Assembly (NCBI GenBank): GCA_032622095.1 | Contig: CP136069.1 | Coordinates: forward strand, 34,324,194-34,388,193 | Direction of reading: 5' to 3' | DNA length: 64,000 bases | Source: Siphonodentalium dalli | Lineage: Eukaryota > Mollusca > Scaphopoda > Gadilida > Siphonodentaliidae | In this document: positions 33,822 through 47,035 of the stretch, one piece after another | Position numbering within the stretch: the first letter of the stretch is position 1 | Layout: each line of letters begins with the position of its first letter | The notes under the pieces: generated by a model | Seen by the model: only the letters and a program-made list of their open reading frames with translations | The model's database searches: none | What the model was told of the DNA's origin: nothing | Made by a program: the position numbers and the translations under genes

Positions 33822-35018
33822 ATATTGTCTATCTCTTCATGATACCACTTTCTACAACAACAACAACAAAATATTCTAGGAAACTATATTTGAAGGCGCC
33901 TTAACACTGCTGTTCCAAGACAAACACATAAGAGACTTCTGGTGTTACAAATATTTCTCATAAAACAGTTTTAAATAATAAATTTTCAATCAAAATGTAG
34001 TAATGTTCACAGAAACTGTTCCAATTCATAGAAAATAATATCACAGAAAAATTAATTTCCTAGTGACTGGTTTCCCTTACTCATAATATCATGAAATGAT
34101 AAACCAATTAGAACAATGTAACTATGGAAGGCAAGATGGATTAGCTGTGTAAAGATCCCCATCAGGAATACCAAATGCTCTTCAAATGTTAATTATTTTT
34201 ACATTTGGCAAATTTGTCATGTGACAGCATAACCCTGAGTAACTTGTTTCTAACATTTATTCCAGAAGCTTCTTTTTGCCTTTTCTGTAGACATCATCTT
34301 CTGTGTGACCAATTGTGAATATGCTAACTATTGCTTATAAGAAGAAATGCTTGTTGAATTTCCATGATTGATGTTATATGCATATCTTAATGAGGAATAT
34401 TCATTATTTACACCAAATAATGCTTCATCATACATGTATAATTTTAAACTAACTAATTGTATATGTATGCTTTATACACATATGTGTTTCTATGTCTATG
34501 TGTAACATGAAAGCATGTACAAAGCATGAATTTAATGCTAAAAATGTTATTACTTATTTACCACACTCAGTATTTGAAAGCTTTTCTCAAATTGCAGAAT
34601 ATTTGTTATTTAAAAACATTACTTGCAGCCTGGAACATGGCAGCATTTTAACATCAATGACCAAAAATTCCCCCATTATCTCTGGAACTAATTTAAAATT
34701 TTAAAACTTTCATTTTAAAATAAAATATTCAGCATGAAATTTGTTATTAGTTTGACCTCACTATACAAAATTATTCTTTTTGCTGTAAGTTTGAAAATGC
34801 CATAGAATTAATGAAAGACAATCGAAGCTTGTGGTTAAAATTATGCACATTTATTTTGGATTATTGCAGAACCATGAGTAAGCCGTCAGTTCACACATTT
34901 TATTTAAAACCTTTTATTTTCACCGAAATTCTTTTTGAGGGCACCAGTTTAAATCCACGTTTATGACCTTGATTAGGGAAAAAAATTACTAAATGTTTCA
35001 GCCGAATGCTTAGGCTTA
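33822..35018. other. Intronic stretch without recognised features
   Basis: AT-rich. No exon, inverted repeat or satellite could be supported. Confidence 0.4.
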
Positions 35019-35271
35019 TTAACCCTTTGAGTGCCAGGGGCCGATCTCATCGGCCCTAAACCTACAAAATAAGTCTGTTAAAGAATATAAGAATAAATTA
35101 TTAAAATTATAAAAAATTGTAAAAAAAACAAAAAATAACAAAAATGTTAGGCCAATGCATTCTCTTATATATATGCGAGGCGACCTATGGTCGACTCGCA
35201 TATATAAGAGAATGCATTGGCACAGGGTATATGGGTTGATACAAAAATCGACCTGGCACTCAAAGGGTTAA
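35019..35271. mobile_element. TTAA MITE, GAGTGCCAGG family
   Basis: The inverted ends TTAACCCTTTGAGTGCCAGG and cctggcactcaaagggttaa are nearly perfect. Inside is one core hairpin (gcattctcttatatatatgc, then gaggcgacctatggtcgact). It shares its right TTAA with the next element. Confidence 0.83.
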
Positions 35272-35521
35272 CACTTACATGACTGGAGCTTCCTGAAATT
35301 TTGTTCCAATACATTCTCTTATATATGCGAATCTCCCGTAGGGAACCTCGCATATATAAGAGAATTCATTAGCCTAACAATATTTACCTTGACCTTAATT
35401 AGGTTTGTAAGCCAGTGCATTCTCTTATATATGGGAGGCGTCCTATGGGATATATAAAAGAACGCACTGGTACAGGATACATAATGCTGCACCCGCGTCG
35501 CTCCCGTCATGAAAGGGTTAA
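35268..35521. mobile_element. Twin-hairpin TTAA MITE, copy 5
   Basis: It starts at the TTAA that ends the previous element (ttaacacttacatgactgg) and ends cccgtcatgaaagggttaa. Confidence 0.8.
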
Positions 35522-35649
35522 AGTATATAGTATTACTTTTATATGATTTGCGAAGTCTAATATTAAACAATATTTTTGTCAAAATTGAAATAGAATAAAA
35601 TGCAAGATAAACGTTAAGCTAAGGATGTGATACACCTATTCACCAACTA

Positions 35650-35792
35650 TTAACCCTTTGAGTGCCAGGGGCCGATCTCATGGGCCCTAAACCTACCAAA
35701 TAAGTCTGTTAAAGAATATAAGAATAAATTATTAAAATTAAAAAAAATTGTTAGGCCAATGCATTCTCTTATATATGCGAGGCGACCTATCT
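35650..35792. mobile_element. Truncated GAGTGCCAGG MITE
   Basis: The left part matches 35019 onwards (ttaaccctttgagtgccagg, then ggccgatctcat). It stops inside the hairpin after gaggcgacctat. Confidence 0.78.
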
Positions 35793-36068
35793 AAAGTAAG
35801 ACTTTTTGCTTTTACTAACACAAATAATTGCGAGGTTTATTTTGGGTAACATCAAACTTCACACTTCAAGCATCAAGAAATTATAACATACCACATTTTT
35901 TATGGGAAAATATCACCTAGCAGTGAAACAGGTATATTCTGCTAACCAAACAAGAAAAACTGTTCTCAATAGTTTCATAAGATTGTGCTGAGGTGACAAA
36001 TTTTTCACCTTTGTAGAAATATCAGTTTCTCCCAGCTATGAATTTAAAAAGATTTTGTGCCACTGATC

Positions 36069-36605
36069 AGTCTCTTTGAAAAACCGATGAAAATCCTATA
36101 TCGGAATTACGTCTTTAGAAGTCTCTCTTAAAATTAGGTTGTGTTGAAGGGATTATCTCCATTTCATTGGAGAGTGGCGCAGACTGCATGCAATTTCATT
36201 GGTTTATTGCATAGTAGATCACGTCAGAAATCATGAGGTCAGTGACGTGTTGACAATTTTCCCACGCATTGTCAAACTCAACTATTGTTGGAAAACTGAA
36301 TACAGGCGATATATCCATAATTCATTTTACTCATTGCAACATAGGAGACATCATCTTAAAGTTTTTTTTAGCAGTCAACGATATTCATGACTGATTATTC
36401 TTTCGCATCTAGGTGTATTTATAATTATTTATAAAAAACTACAATTCTCACAAACATTTACTATGCCAGGAATGCACTCCATATTTGAAAACGGTTTATT
36501 ACGTCATGTTGGAAATGTCACGTCGTCATAGAAATGATATATTATGGACACTTCTGGATACATAATTCTAATATAGGATTTTCATCGGCTTTTCAAAGAG
36601 ACTGC
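36069..36605. mobile_element. Inverted-repeat element, TIR about 50 bp
   Basis: cagtctctttgaaaaaccga, then tgaaaatcctatat is mirrored by atataggattttcatcggct, then tttcaaagagactg. No coding frame and no clear target duplication. Confidence 0.75.
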
Positions 36606-36657
36606 ATGTATCTGTACTGTTGAATGTCAAAGGGAGATAATCCATACCTCAGAAATA

Positions 36658-36773
36658 CAGTAATGCCATAAATAATTGACTCCTTAACCACAGCAGAATT
36701 ATGGGTAACTTTTCAGGATTTAGTCGGAAATATGGCTTGTTGCCATTCATCGGAAAGCTCTCTAGCATTACTG
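36658..36773. mobile_element. TA-MITE (CAGTAATGCC family), copy 4, deleted
   Basis: The left arm is complete; the right arm is reduced to ctctagcattactg. Confidence 0.82.
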
Positions 36774-36938
36774 TAGGTGACATGTTTTTTAACAAAACAA
36801 TATTTTAACAAAATATTATAGCAATCCCTAGTTGAATCCTTATAAAATCATAAAAACAGAAAACTAATGTTGTGATCTGGTACACTCACTGGTTGTTAGT
36901 TCAAATAGATTCACTTTGTTAGAAACATGTATATTGTT

Positions 36939-37017
36939 TTAACTCGTTGAGTGCCGGCTCTCTTTCAATCACATGCAAACGTACGAGATAACTTGTAGAT
37001 GGCACTCAACGTGTTAA
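36939..37017. mobile_element. Minimal 79-bp TTAA element
   Basis: TTAACTCGTTGAGTGCCGGC and ggcactcaacgtgttaa are inverted ends with only about 40 bp between them. The ends resemble the GAGTGCCAGG family. Confidence 0.65.
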
Positions 37018-37319
37018 AAACCAGAAAGTGTCAAAAATTGCTTTAATAACATCTGTTCCCCGCAAAATAAATGGATACTTATATTAAAGAATTGTTCTAG
37101 ATTTTTCAACATAAATGTTGTCATGAAAAGGCAGTCTGATGAGAGTCAATGGAACGGTTCACATGGTTCTTTATGTTGACGGCTCGATGTAAATGTGTTA
37201 TTTATTTCAATGCTTTCTGACCAATCAGGTTACTTACTGGAGGCGGAACATACAGAATTATTATATAATCTGTTGATGCTTGATGGGCGAAGTTTGGTCT
37301 GTTCTCATCTGAACATCTT

Positions 37320-37425
37320 CAAGCCTGCAAATAGTGTGCCTGTCATTTGCAGAATGAGGTTCCCAGAGGGTGAAATTAGTGACGCTATCCATCAAGGCGG
37401 GCAGACACACAATTTGACTTGAACC
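37320..37425. mobile_element. GAGGTCCCC-family fragment
   Basis: caagcctgcaaatagtgtgc, then ctgtcatttgcagaatgagg, then about 50 bases, then an eroded reverse end. Confidence 0.65.
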
Positions 37426-38209
37426 TCTTCACTAACTACATTTCGCTTTTGCTAACATGACACTTTCTTGTTTCCGTCGCTTTCTTTTAGGATTCATACG
37501 AGGTAAAACGCATGGGTGTGACACTTAAGACAAAGCATTTCGCCATCGAATCATAGTAATCATACAATGTCACTCAATCTCACTCAGAACAGTTTAGCAT
37601 ATTGTTCATCTGTTAGTCAGAAATAAAAGTATGTCCGTAGGCCTATATATACTGGCTGTCAGTGAAAATAACATTATCACTTTTATAAATAACTGTATTT
37701 TTTGGGGGGGTTTTTACATGTTTAAGGGACACCCAGCCATGTTGTTAGTTACGGAAATCATCTATTTTCACTTTGTGACATTTTGCAGTTATGCTGCGGG
37801 CCAGTGGTTAGCTTGTTAGACTCATAACATCATGGTGTGAAGACATCATACATTTGAATCCTGCTTGCTACGATTTGGATGTCATGCCGTGCCAGACACC
37901 TTTCAACAAGTGACTTTGTATTGCATTTTGCGTGGGGAATCTCCCATAAGGCGAGTACCTGCCTCGGAGCAGAAATTGATTGATCAGAGGTTGTGCAAAG
38001 CATGTCAGTTCTGGGGGAATAATTGGTCCACAAATTGAAACTTTATGTAGATAACATCTTGAAAGATTTTTACATTTTATGGATTGTACTTTCATTGTTT
38101 GTGAGTTTCGGAAAGACCCTGCACAAGTCTGCAATTTGCAGTTGTGGGGGGGGGGGGTAATTTGCTATTGTTAGGGCCAGGAAAAACTTGCTATAACAAA
38201 GCCCAGATA

Positions 38210-38600
38210 AGTTTTTAGCTCACCTTAGACAAAGTCTCTGGTGGAGCTATAGTCATCACCCGTCGTCCATCCATCCATCCTTCCGTCCATCCGTCAACAA
38301 TTCTTTAAGCATTTTCTTCTCCAGAAACATAAGATCGAATGGGTTCATATTTGCTATGGATGTTCTCTATGTGACTGAGGTTCAGATATGATCAAATGAG
38401 GTCACCAGGTCAAATAGGAGGGAGTCAAGGACCTTTTATAGTAATTCTCAGAATGTCTTCTCATGAACCTTCAGGTCTATTTAGCTTATATTTCGTGTGA
38501 CGATCCTTGGGTGACTGAGATGCAGGTTTGTTAAAATGGAATCGACCTGTCAAAAAGGGGCTGAGTTTGGGGACTTAACAATTTCTCTTTAATAAAATCA
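38210..38600. repeat. TTAGCTCACC-type dispersed repeat
   Basis: tttttagctcaccttagaca, then a ccatccatccatccttccgt tract and loosely periodic text. The family is common in lophotrochozoan genomes as I know them; it has no coding frame here. Confidence 0.5.
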
Positions 38601-38769
38601 CTGAGACTCATTAAAATTTTCCCTCCCCATGACTCCCTCCCCCATATGCCATCCCACCCCTGTCCCCCAACCCCCTCCACCTCTCCCACCAGCAGTCAAT
38701 AATGAACTTTAGCCAGCTGGATATAATTGCCTGTAGTGTACACATACCATCATGTGAGATTTGAACATA

Positions 38770-38982
38770 CAGTAATGCCCTAATTAATTGACTCCATAAC
38801 CACAGAAGAATTATGGGTAACTTTTCAGGATTTAGTCGGAAATATGGCTTGTTGCCATTCATCGGAAAGCTCTCGGGGTGAGCTTTCCGATGAATGGCAA
38901 CAAGCCATATTTCCAACTAAATCCTGAAAAGTTACCCATAATTCTGCTGTAGTTAAAGAGTCGATTACTTAGGGCATTACTG
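38770..38982. mobile_element. TA-MITE (CAGTAATGCC family), copy 5, full length
   Basis: A nearly perfect 213-bp palindrome with cagtaatgccctaattaat at the left and agggcattactg at the right. Confidence 0.86.
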
Positions 38983-39360
38983 TGCCATCATATGAGATTT
39001 GAACATATTGAGCTTAGTTAAGGATGTTTTCAATGGAGTGGTACTATTGGTTTGTTTGCGATTTTTGGCAATGTTTGTAGAATATATATTCCCCAGTTGG
39101 CATAGCACCTGAGTACTATCTTGTCAGTTCCACACACCTGAGCAAGTCCATAATATGTCTTTTAAAAGTTGTTTTGACAAGTACTGACTGTTTTGGTCTT
39201 TAGAGTAACAGTGTCCTCGGTATTTACAGACAGGTGAGCGACTTCACAGTCATTGACTGTCTTGTTCACTGACAGTCAGAACAGCACTAATATTAGTCAG
39301 GATGCATATACTGTTCTCATATTAACGGGATAAAATGTTATTTTCAGCTGATGTGTTAAC

Positions 39361-39794
39361 CAAGCCTGAATTTAGCGTGTCTGACATTGCAGAATGAGGT
39401 CCCCAGAGGGTGAATTTAGTGATGCTATCCCGCAAAGTGGGCTATGACCACCAAATTCACCCTCTGGAGACCTCTATCTGCTTAGGCCTAAGTATCTATA
39501 GTCTCAAATTAACATTGTTTTTAGATACTTTTTCCCTTCTGGGGAGTTTCTATATCCCCTAATTTTCAGAAGATAAAATTCATAATCGAGGTGACTAATG
39601 AGTGAACATCACAAACTTCAACTGGGGAAATTCAATCTGATCCTAATTCTCCCATAGCTGTCGAGGCCTGAGCAGAATGAGTTCCCCAGAGGGTGAATTT
39701 GGTGATGCTAGCCCACTGTGCGGAATAGATGTCACTAAATTCACCCTCTGGGGAGCTCATTCTGCAAATGTCAGACACATTAAATTCAGACTTG
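39361..39794. mobile_element. GAGGTCCCC-family fold-back MITE
   Basis: The ends caagcctgaatttagcgtgt and acattaaattcagacttg bound two hairpins with the family centre between them. Confidence 0.78.
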
Positions 39795-39868
39795 GCGTTA
39801 ACATTTTGTAAACAAATACCATGTGAACTGTAATATCAGATGATATTTATATAGTTCTCTTTATTGTT

Positions 39869-40318
39869 TTAACCCTTTACCCAACAGAACAGCCCTGTGC
39901 CAATGCATTCTCTTATATATGCGAGTCGACCATAGAGAATGCATTGGCTTAACACATATTTATAAAAATGATAAAATTGTCAAAGAATGTAGAAAAAATA
40001 TTATAAAAATTGTTAAAAAATGTAAGAAAAAATAATAAAATTGTTAAAGAATGTAAGAAAAAATGGTAAAAAGTGTTAAAAAAGATTTCTTTTAGGCCAA
40101 TGCATTCTCTTATATATGCGAGGCGACCTATGGTCGATTCGCATATATAAGAGAATGCATTGGCACAGGGCATAACTGTAACCATCACAATGTGGTCAAT
40201 GAACCGGTTCCAATGATATCCATATTTGTATGGTGTTATTGAGACAGACCGAAGATATTTTAGGCTGTTGAAGCTTTATTTTGGGCGTTTTTGGCCGCTT
40301 TGTTGGGTAAAGGGTTAA
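39869..40318. mobile_element. TTAA-CCCTTTACCCAAC MITE, copy 2 (opposite orientation)
   Basis: Same ends as 22138 (aaccctttacccaacagaac and tgttgggtaaagggttaa). The flank aaccggttccaatgatatcc near the right end is the complement of the left flank in copy 1. One hairpin is partly deleted. Confidence 0.82.
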
Positions 40319-40903
40319 CAATAGTTTGAGAATTGTTATTGTTTAGACTTTGTTAGATAGTTTATTATATTTTTTTTAGAATATATGTATCAGAAATGTA
40401 GTATCATATAAATATAACGTAGTCTTTAGAAAATGCCTCAGTTCATGGAATCGTTTGTCAATGGGGGGGGGGGGTAACCTTAGACCCACCTCTTGTTATG
40501 GGGAGGGGGTATCCCTATTCCTACCTTAGTTCCATCTCTAGTTTTTTTCCCACATTGTTTTAATTTCCCAAAAATGTGAAGACATTGTTTGTATTTTGTG
40601 ACTAATTGGGTGATCGTTGAAAAAAATCTATAATCGGAATGAGAAGAGAACGTTTTGGTTGCCAAAATTGTTGGAGTATGCATTTTGTTGCTAAAAATAA
40701 CCAGAAAGGTTTTTAAAAGGAGTTGAGGCATAACATATTGTGGTTGAGATTTGACAACACAAGCGTAAGACTCATTTTGAAAGCATTCTCCATTATTACC
40801 ATTAAACACATCATCTTGGTTCTTTTTTGTGGCTATTTATTCAGTAAGAATTGCTCACTGTATGCAGTAGTTTTATTCACCATGTTTTAATGAATGGTTT
40901 TGT

Positions 40904-41248
40904 GTTAAAGATACATAATCCGAATTAACGCTCCTAAATTACTATTTCTTTGGCTTGGGTTATCAGATATCGATTAAAAATATTCTACTTTTCACCACCG
41001 GGAATATTTAGCATCCTAGTTAATATTCGACAAGCCAACCGACATACTCTCGATACAAATTGCATTGAACAAAATGTTGATACGTAACACATTTCGGAAA
41101 ATTTTATACTTGAGTTGACAGTGATTAGCATTATTTTTTGGTAATTAATCGATTCTGATAACTAAAGCGTCTTTTGAAGAAATGTTGTTGTTGTTGTTGG
41201 AATTTGATGATACAGGGACCATCAAATCGGATTGTGTACCTTTAATAT
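40904..41248. mobile_element. AAAGGTACACAATCCGA MITE, reversed copy
   Basis: ttaaagatacataatccgaa at the left and tcggattgtgtacctttaa at the right, with interior matching 10199-10612. Confidence 0.75.
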
Positions 41249-41548
41249 ATGAATGACAGTTCCAATGTGGGTTATGGTTAAAATTCACAAAATTGCATGA
41301 ACCCCAAACATTCTTACAAAGTTTTCTGAATTTTTAACATTGTTGAAACCCATGACCACATTGAATCAGTTGTTTATTACTTATATTTACATACTAAAAT
41401 AAATAACAATTTTGAAGTCTTTTAAATGATTATGACTATTTATAACGAGATATATCATAATGAATACACAATTAATTTTTCGATAATGAGTTATTGGGGA
41501 CATCATAACCAAGAAGGATGTCTACCTGCCGTCCCTGGCATTATCATA

Positions 41549-41801
41549 TAATCCTTCCATGACTAGAGCTTCCTGAAATTTTACAAAAATCTTGTGCCAA
41601 TGTATTCTCTTATGTATGGGAGACATGTGAGTCTCCCATAGGGAGCCTTATAAACATAAAAAAAATACATTGGACTAACAATATTTACCTTGATCTTGTA
41701 AGCCAGTGCATTCTCGTATATAAATGCGAATTTCCCTATGGGAGACCTGCATATATAAGAGAATACACTGGCACATGATCTTTAATGCTGCACCATCACT
41801 C
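41549..41801. mobile_element. Twin-hairpin TTAA MITE, copy 6 (diverged)
   Basis: It begins taatccttccatgactagag. The right end is eroded after tgctgcaccatcactc. Confidence 0.65.
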
Positions 41802-41884
41802 TTTTTGACGTAATGTTCAGAGTGCTATATCTCTCAATTTAGCCTTTAGTAATACAAGTTAGCTCAATGACAATCTTTTATCTA

Positions 41885-42097
41885 CATTAGTGCCCTAAAT
41901 AATCGAACCCTTAACCACAGAAGAATTATGGGTAATTTTTCAGGATTTAGTTGGAAATATGGCTTGTTGCCATTCATCGGAAAGCTCTCACTGGGAGCTT
42001 TCCGATGAATGGCAACAAGCCATATTTCCGACTAAATCCTGAAAAATTACTCATAATTCTTCTGTGGTTAAGGTGTCGATTATTTAGGGCATTACTG
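41885..42097. mobile_element. TA-MITE (CAGTAATGCC family), copy 6
   Basis: A full-length 213-bp palindrome; the left tip is cattagtgccc. Confidence 0.84.
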
Positions 42098-42329
42098 TAC
42101 ATGTAGCACTATGCCAAGTGTGATTAATATCTTTATTTATGTAATCCTTATCGTTAGTGGAAATGTCACTGCTTGAGCACAGGTTTATGAACAAATAGAT
42201 TCAGTTAGTGTGGCTATCGGTATGCTATGAGAAAAATGGATGCAATGTCACGTGTATGTAAATATATGAATGTGAAGTTTCTTAGGTGCTATAAAGTTTC
42301 GCTGAAGGTGTTATCTTCGTAGATTTTTT

Positions 42330-42560
42330 AAGGGTTATCTATCCTTGAAACTCGCTAACCTATATGAGATAACCGTCTGCGCCTTTCCGCGCAATTCTTG
42401 TTCAACTGTAAATATATTCCTTGCACTCCTATCTCATCTTTAATGTTTGTATTGTCTAATTATGCAAATATAATGGGAATATTAAAAAAATGCACGTGCA
42501 GGCAGTTATCTCATAGGTTAACGCGTTTCCAGGATAGATAACTCTTGAAAAACATACGAA
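42330..42560. repeat. Inverted repeat
   Basis: gggttatctatccttgaaac, then aacctatatgagataacc is mirrored by gttatctcataggttaacgc, then aggatagataactc. Probably a MITE core. Confidence 0.55.
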
Positions 42561-42826
42561 CACAACACATTTCGCTAAAGTTTCTCTTCATTTCCATGTT
42601 GCCTTATAGGGCTAAATGATGCACTATAAATAGTATATGCTATCTGGTAATTTTGTGCTGGTATCATATGATTATTTTGCTTTAGTGAATATTTTTTCAA
42701 TTCCCCCTCACAAATATCTTAGGATTTAAATTGATATTTTTTATGTTTTCTATCTTTTTGGAAGTTTTGTCTGCACCACCTTCTTTTGTTACAAAGAATA
42801 TTTATTCAGCTGAATAACAAGACAAT

Positions 42827-43060
42827 TCTTAAAGAGGTACTGTACACTAAATCCGGACATTTATGGGACCATCTCCTATTATACTCAACAGAATATATGC
42901 AACACATGAATGAATTTGAGCCACGGATTAGTGCAAAAATACACTCATGTGCTCTATGAACGATGTAAACAACATGGTAATTATAATGAAAATGAGTTAA
43001 TGAATTGAGCCAATAATAACGAGATAAATGGCTGGATTTGGTGTACAGTCCCCCTTTAAA
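42827..43060. mobile_element. Inverted-repeat MITE
   Basis: aaagaggtactgtacactaa, then atcc is mirrored by ggatttggtgtacagtcccc, then ctttaaag. Confidence 0.7.
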
Positions 43061-43845
43061 GGTTGTGTTCATACATTTACTTTAGTATGAACGTAGTTTT
43101 AGACTTTAGTAATTTACGTTTGCCGTTCTATTCAGGCATGGTTTGCTCTACCAGTGTTGAAACATTTAGAAGTCATACTTATTTGACGAAAACACAGAGT
43201 CAAATAGTTTTGTTTTGTTTAAGATTGTTTTCCAGGTGGTTGCGATGGGTTATTTCAGTGCATATTTTCCTATGCAGTTCATTCGATTCTGATTAATTCG
43301 ATTAATTTATTTAAATATGTCAGCCTTCTTAATTAAGCTATTTTGATCTTCTTTCATTGTTTCATGTTTCTGTTTCGTCAATTTTTATGAGGTCAAACAT
43401 GGTGGTGATTCCAGATTTATTGACCTTATTTATGCATACTTTGTAGCTTAGATATAGTATACCACAGGGTTAGAGTAAAAGACAATAACTGGAATGCGTT
43501 GATAGCTACCTGTTTAGAAAAACATATTCATTTACAGGAAGCCGATACAATAAACATAGTAGTAACAAATATAAACATGTGGGTGACAATTTATTGAGGC
43601 ACAATAACCGCATATAGATGTAGGTTAAAAGGGAGCAGACATCAATCGTAAAAAAAAACAAACAAAACGGGGAGGCAGGGAGGGTTTTCAAAATAAAGCG
43701 ACTGGCTTCGCCAATCAATTTATTGAAAAGAAAGTAAACACAACCGCTTCGCACATCCCTTCCGGCAAAAAATATGGTTCCCACGATTCTGCTGTGCAAA
43801 TTATTCCAATTCGCAAACTAAATAGCATTACTGCCAAAATACCTG

Positions 43846-46035
43846 CAGTCAGATGCTCGTAGCCCGTTTATATATAACCATGGGTATATGCCAAATATAA
43901 CCGTACAAAAAAAAAACGCCGTTCTTTTTACCATGTATTTATCCATGGTGTGCGTGCCTGTGGTTGTCCGTAACATGGTGCCCGGTGTTATTGCTTTGAA
44001 AGGTAATCATGTTCGACTGGTGTTGTCAGATTGGTAATATGAGATTAGCGGTTTCTATGTCTTGTCTGGTCACATTTACTGTTTGAACTTTGTCTGAAAT
44101 AGACGCACTTTTTATACTAGAATTTGCGCAACAGGAGCGCATGGGAAATCGCACGTCGAGTTGGTTTAAGGGTTTTTAGAAAAAGTATTTATATGATATA
44201 GACAGAGATGTGCCGACAGAGGTTGGGGTGTCTCACACCCCCCCCCCCCCCCCCCAACTTTGGTCAAAATGTTCAACAGTTGGAAATTTCATACCTGCCA
44301 AAACATTAGTTGGAAATTTCACACCAACATTAAGTTGAAAATGTTCTTGTAGTTTGATTTTCAAATAATTTATTTGCATATTTTTCTATTTTTGGTAAAT
44401 ATTTTGGACTGAAATGGTCATCAGTCGGAAAATTCCAACCTTAGGAGGGTGACAGGTTGGAAATTTCCAACACTTGGACAATTTGTGTCCTGGTCCCTCC
44501 CCCGTGGCCAGTCAAAAAACTGCTAGTTAATTTAAGAAAATAATATTGTCATGCATTTGGTCAACATTGTCATTGGAATTGTCATCAGTTGAAAATTTCC
44601 AACCTAAGTGGGGGTGTCGGGTTTGAAATGTCCAACTCTAGGAAGGTTTGGGACAAGTCTAGATGCTAGGATTTTGAGTTTTCTTGTTCAGATTAAAAAA
44701 AAATTGCACACCAGGCCGACTATCGTTGTCATTGTACCTTCCCCCGTGGCCAATACAAAACTGCTAATTAGTTTAACAAAACAATATTTTACTTCAATTG
44801 GTCAAACTTGTGGACTGAAATAGTCATCAGTTGGAGAGTTTTCCAACCTGAGGGGGAATATGAGGTTTGAAAATTCCAACACCAGGAAAGGTTCAGTTGA
44901 GGCCAGTCTATCCGTATCCGTGGGAATTTGTCTGGAGTTAGACCATTATATGTTATGATTTATGCAATTGTTCAGGTTAAACTATCTGAATTTTCAAACC
45001 TGGAATATAGAACCATGTTTTTTGGAAATTTATATAGGATATTAGGCGTGATGTACAAGGGGGATGGTGCAAATGGAATTTGTGTTTGGGGCGATTCTGA
45101 TTCAAGGGGGTGCAGTTGGAAGTTCCCATGGTGGACACCCCCTAACGGAAACCATATAGCCACGTACATTATGACTCAAATGTCCATCAGTTGGCAATTT
45201 TGAAACCTATGGGTGAGTGTCAGGTTAATAATTTCCCAGAATTGGAAAACTTGAGGCCGGTCTACGCTATAGGATTGTCAAATGTTCATGTTCATATTTC
45301 AAAATGTTCTCACATCGGGCCTAACCATCGGCCGACCGTGCGTGGTGCTCTTGCCAGTAGTTACTCGCTAATTAATTTAAGAAAAAATAGATCGGGGTGT
45401 AAATTTGTGTGGTGTTATACCACTAGATATTAAGAAGTTTTAATCTCATACTGGGCCGAACCATCTTTTGCATCCCCCCACCCGCACGACAAGTGGCCAC
45501 AATATTGCTGGTTCATTTGGAATAGTCTACCATCCGGTAGTCTGTGAGGGAACATTTGGGAAAAATCAAAGGGGGGGGGTGCAAATTGATTTACGCAAAC
45601 TTATGAGTTTGGTGTGGTTCAATGGGGTGGGGTGCATTTGGAAATTCCAAGGTGGAGACCACCCCAACGAAAACCCTCTAACCAAGTCTCGAGTGCCAAA
45701 TATCCCACACTCAACCAGGGGTGCCTCTCGCAACTTTAGTTTCTGCCCTCAGCATAGGCCTATATGTTTCTTATCCGAGAATACACTTCACCGGCGGCAA
45801 TGTATTAACCATACTCTGAAAGAAAACGCTTCCGTGACGATCACACGATAAAGTCGTGCTGCAAGTAAGACGATAATTGTGTTGTAGAAATGATACGGAA
45901 GACCGATTGTCACAAATTTCAACATCAAAATACACAGGGCAAGACTTATCGATCCAAACTGTGGAGTGTGTTTTCGTTGTGTATTTTTCGCATATACCCA
46001 TGGTTATATATAAACGGGCTACGAGCATCTGACTG
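43846..46035. mobile_element. 2.2-kb TIR element with internal repeats
   Basis: The terminal sequence cagtcagatgctcgtagccc, then gtttatatataaccatgggt is repeated in reverse at 45990-46035, giving TIRs of about 47 bp. The interior (44230-45700) has diverged repeats around catcagttggaaatttccaa. No transposase frame. Target duplication not resolved. Confidence 0.75.
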
Positions 46036-46398
46036 CTGTACTTTATAATTATGTTTTAATTTCGTCTAAGTACTTCGCAACATCAGTGTATAGCTTACTT
46101 ATCTGAAATGTCATGCATTATGGCGTAGTGATCTATGCCATTGAAAGATCTCACTACCAAACATGTTTGCGTTTTACACAATTTTGGTTTAAATTCACGC
46201 ATCTGGTTAACCCTTTGGGATAAAATATGTCACTCTTATACGACTATGTTTTCAATCACTATTATTAAACCTGGTAAATATTGTGCTATTGACAAGTTTA
46301 CATAAAAGTAGGTCCAATTTAAATATATTTGAAAAAGACTCTATTTCTATACATCAGCATAAACAAATGGCCACAGTATACATTTTCAGAGGTAGCTG

Positions 46399-46597
46399 CA
46401 GTAATGCCCTAAATAATCGACTCCTTAACCACAGCAGAATATGGGTAACTTTTGGGAAATATGGTGTTTTGCCATTCAACGGAAAGCTCTCACTGAGTGC
46501 TTTCCGATGAATGGCAACAAGCCATATTTCCGACTAAATCCTTAAACATTATCCATAATTCTTCTGTGGTTAAGTAGTCAATTATTTAGGGCATTGC
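46399..46597. mobile_element. TA-MITE (CAGTAATGCC family), copy 7
   Basis: cagtaatgccctaaataatc at the left and agggcattgctg at the right. The left arm has several deletions. Confidence 0.8.
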
Positions 46598-46784
46598 TGT
46601 AATTATGTGTCAAACTTTGAACCCATTTTCAGATTGATATGTAGCTTAACTCTTGCAACAGCTCTGTACAGGACTAACAGAATTATTATTGATAAATATA
46701 CGGAAATCCTTGATTTGATGAATTGGAATTTTATATGCCATCAGAATTTTCAACATGTCCTTTGCACTAAGTTTATAAACAGAT

Positions 46785-47035
46785 AAAGCTAACCATTTTT
46801 ATACTAGTAAAATACTCATTGACAAGTAGTTCCCTTAGGAAATGTTCAGATAATAAGTTCAACAAATGACCATAGGTCATTTGTTGAACTTATTATCTGA
46901 ACATTTCCAATGAATATTATTCTGCTCTTTCTGTCTGCTTATTATCACATGAACATCCCTCTAAAAGAAGATTAGACCGTTCCGATGTATATTTTTATAA
47001 CTGAATGGGAGAATTTAGTATAGAAAAGGCAAATT
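46785..47035. mobile_element. Fold-back MITE related to 18662
   Basis: aggaaatgttcagataataa, then gttcaacaaatgaccatagg and its complement form the centre. The right part is gactgaatggg-like, then agaatttagtatagaaaag. Confidence 0.7.
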
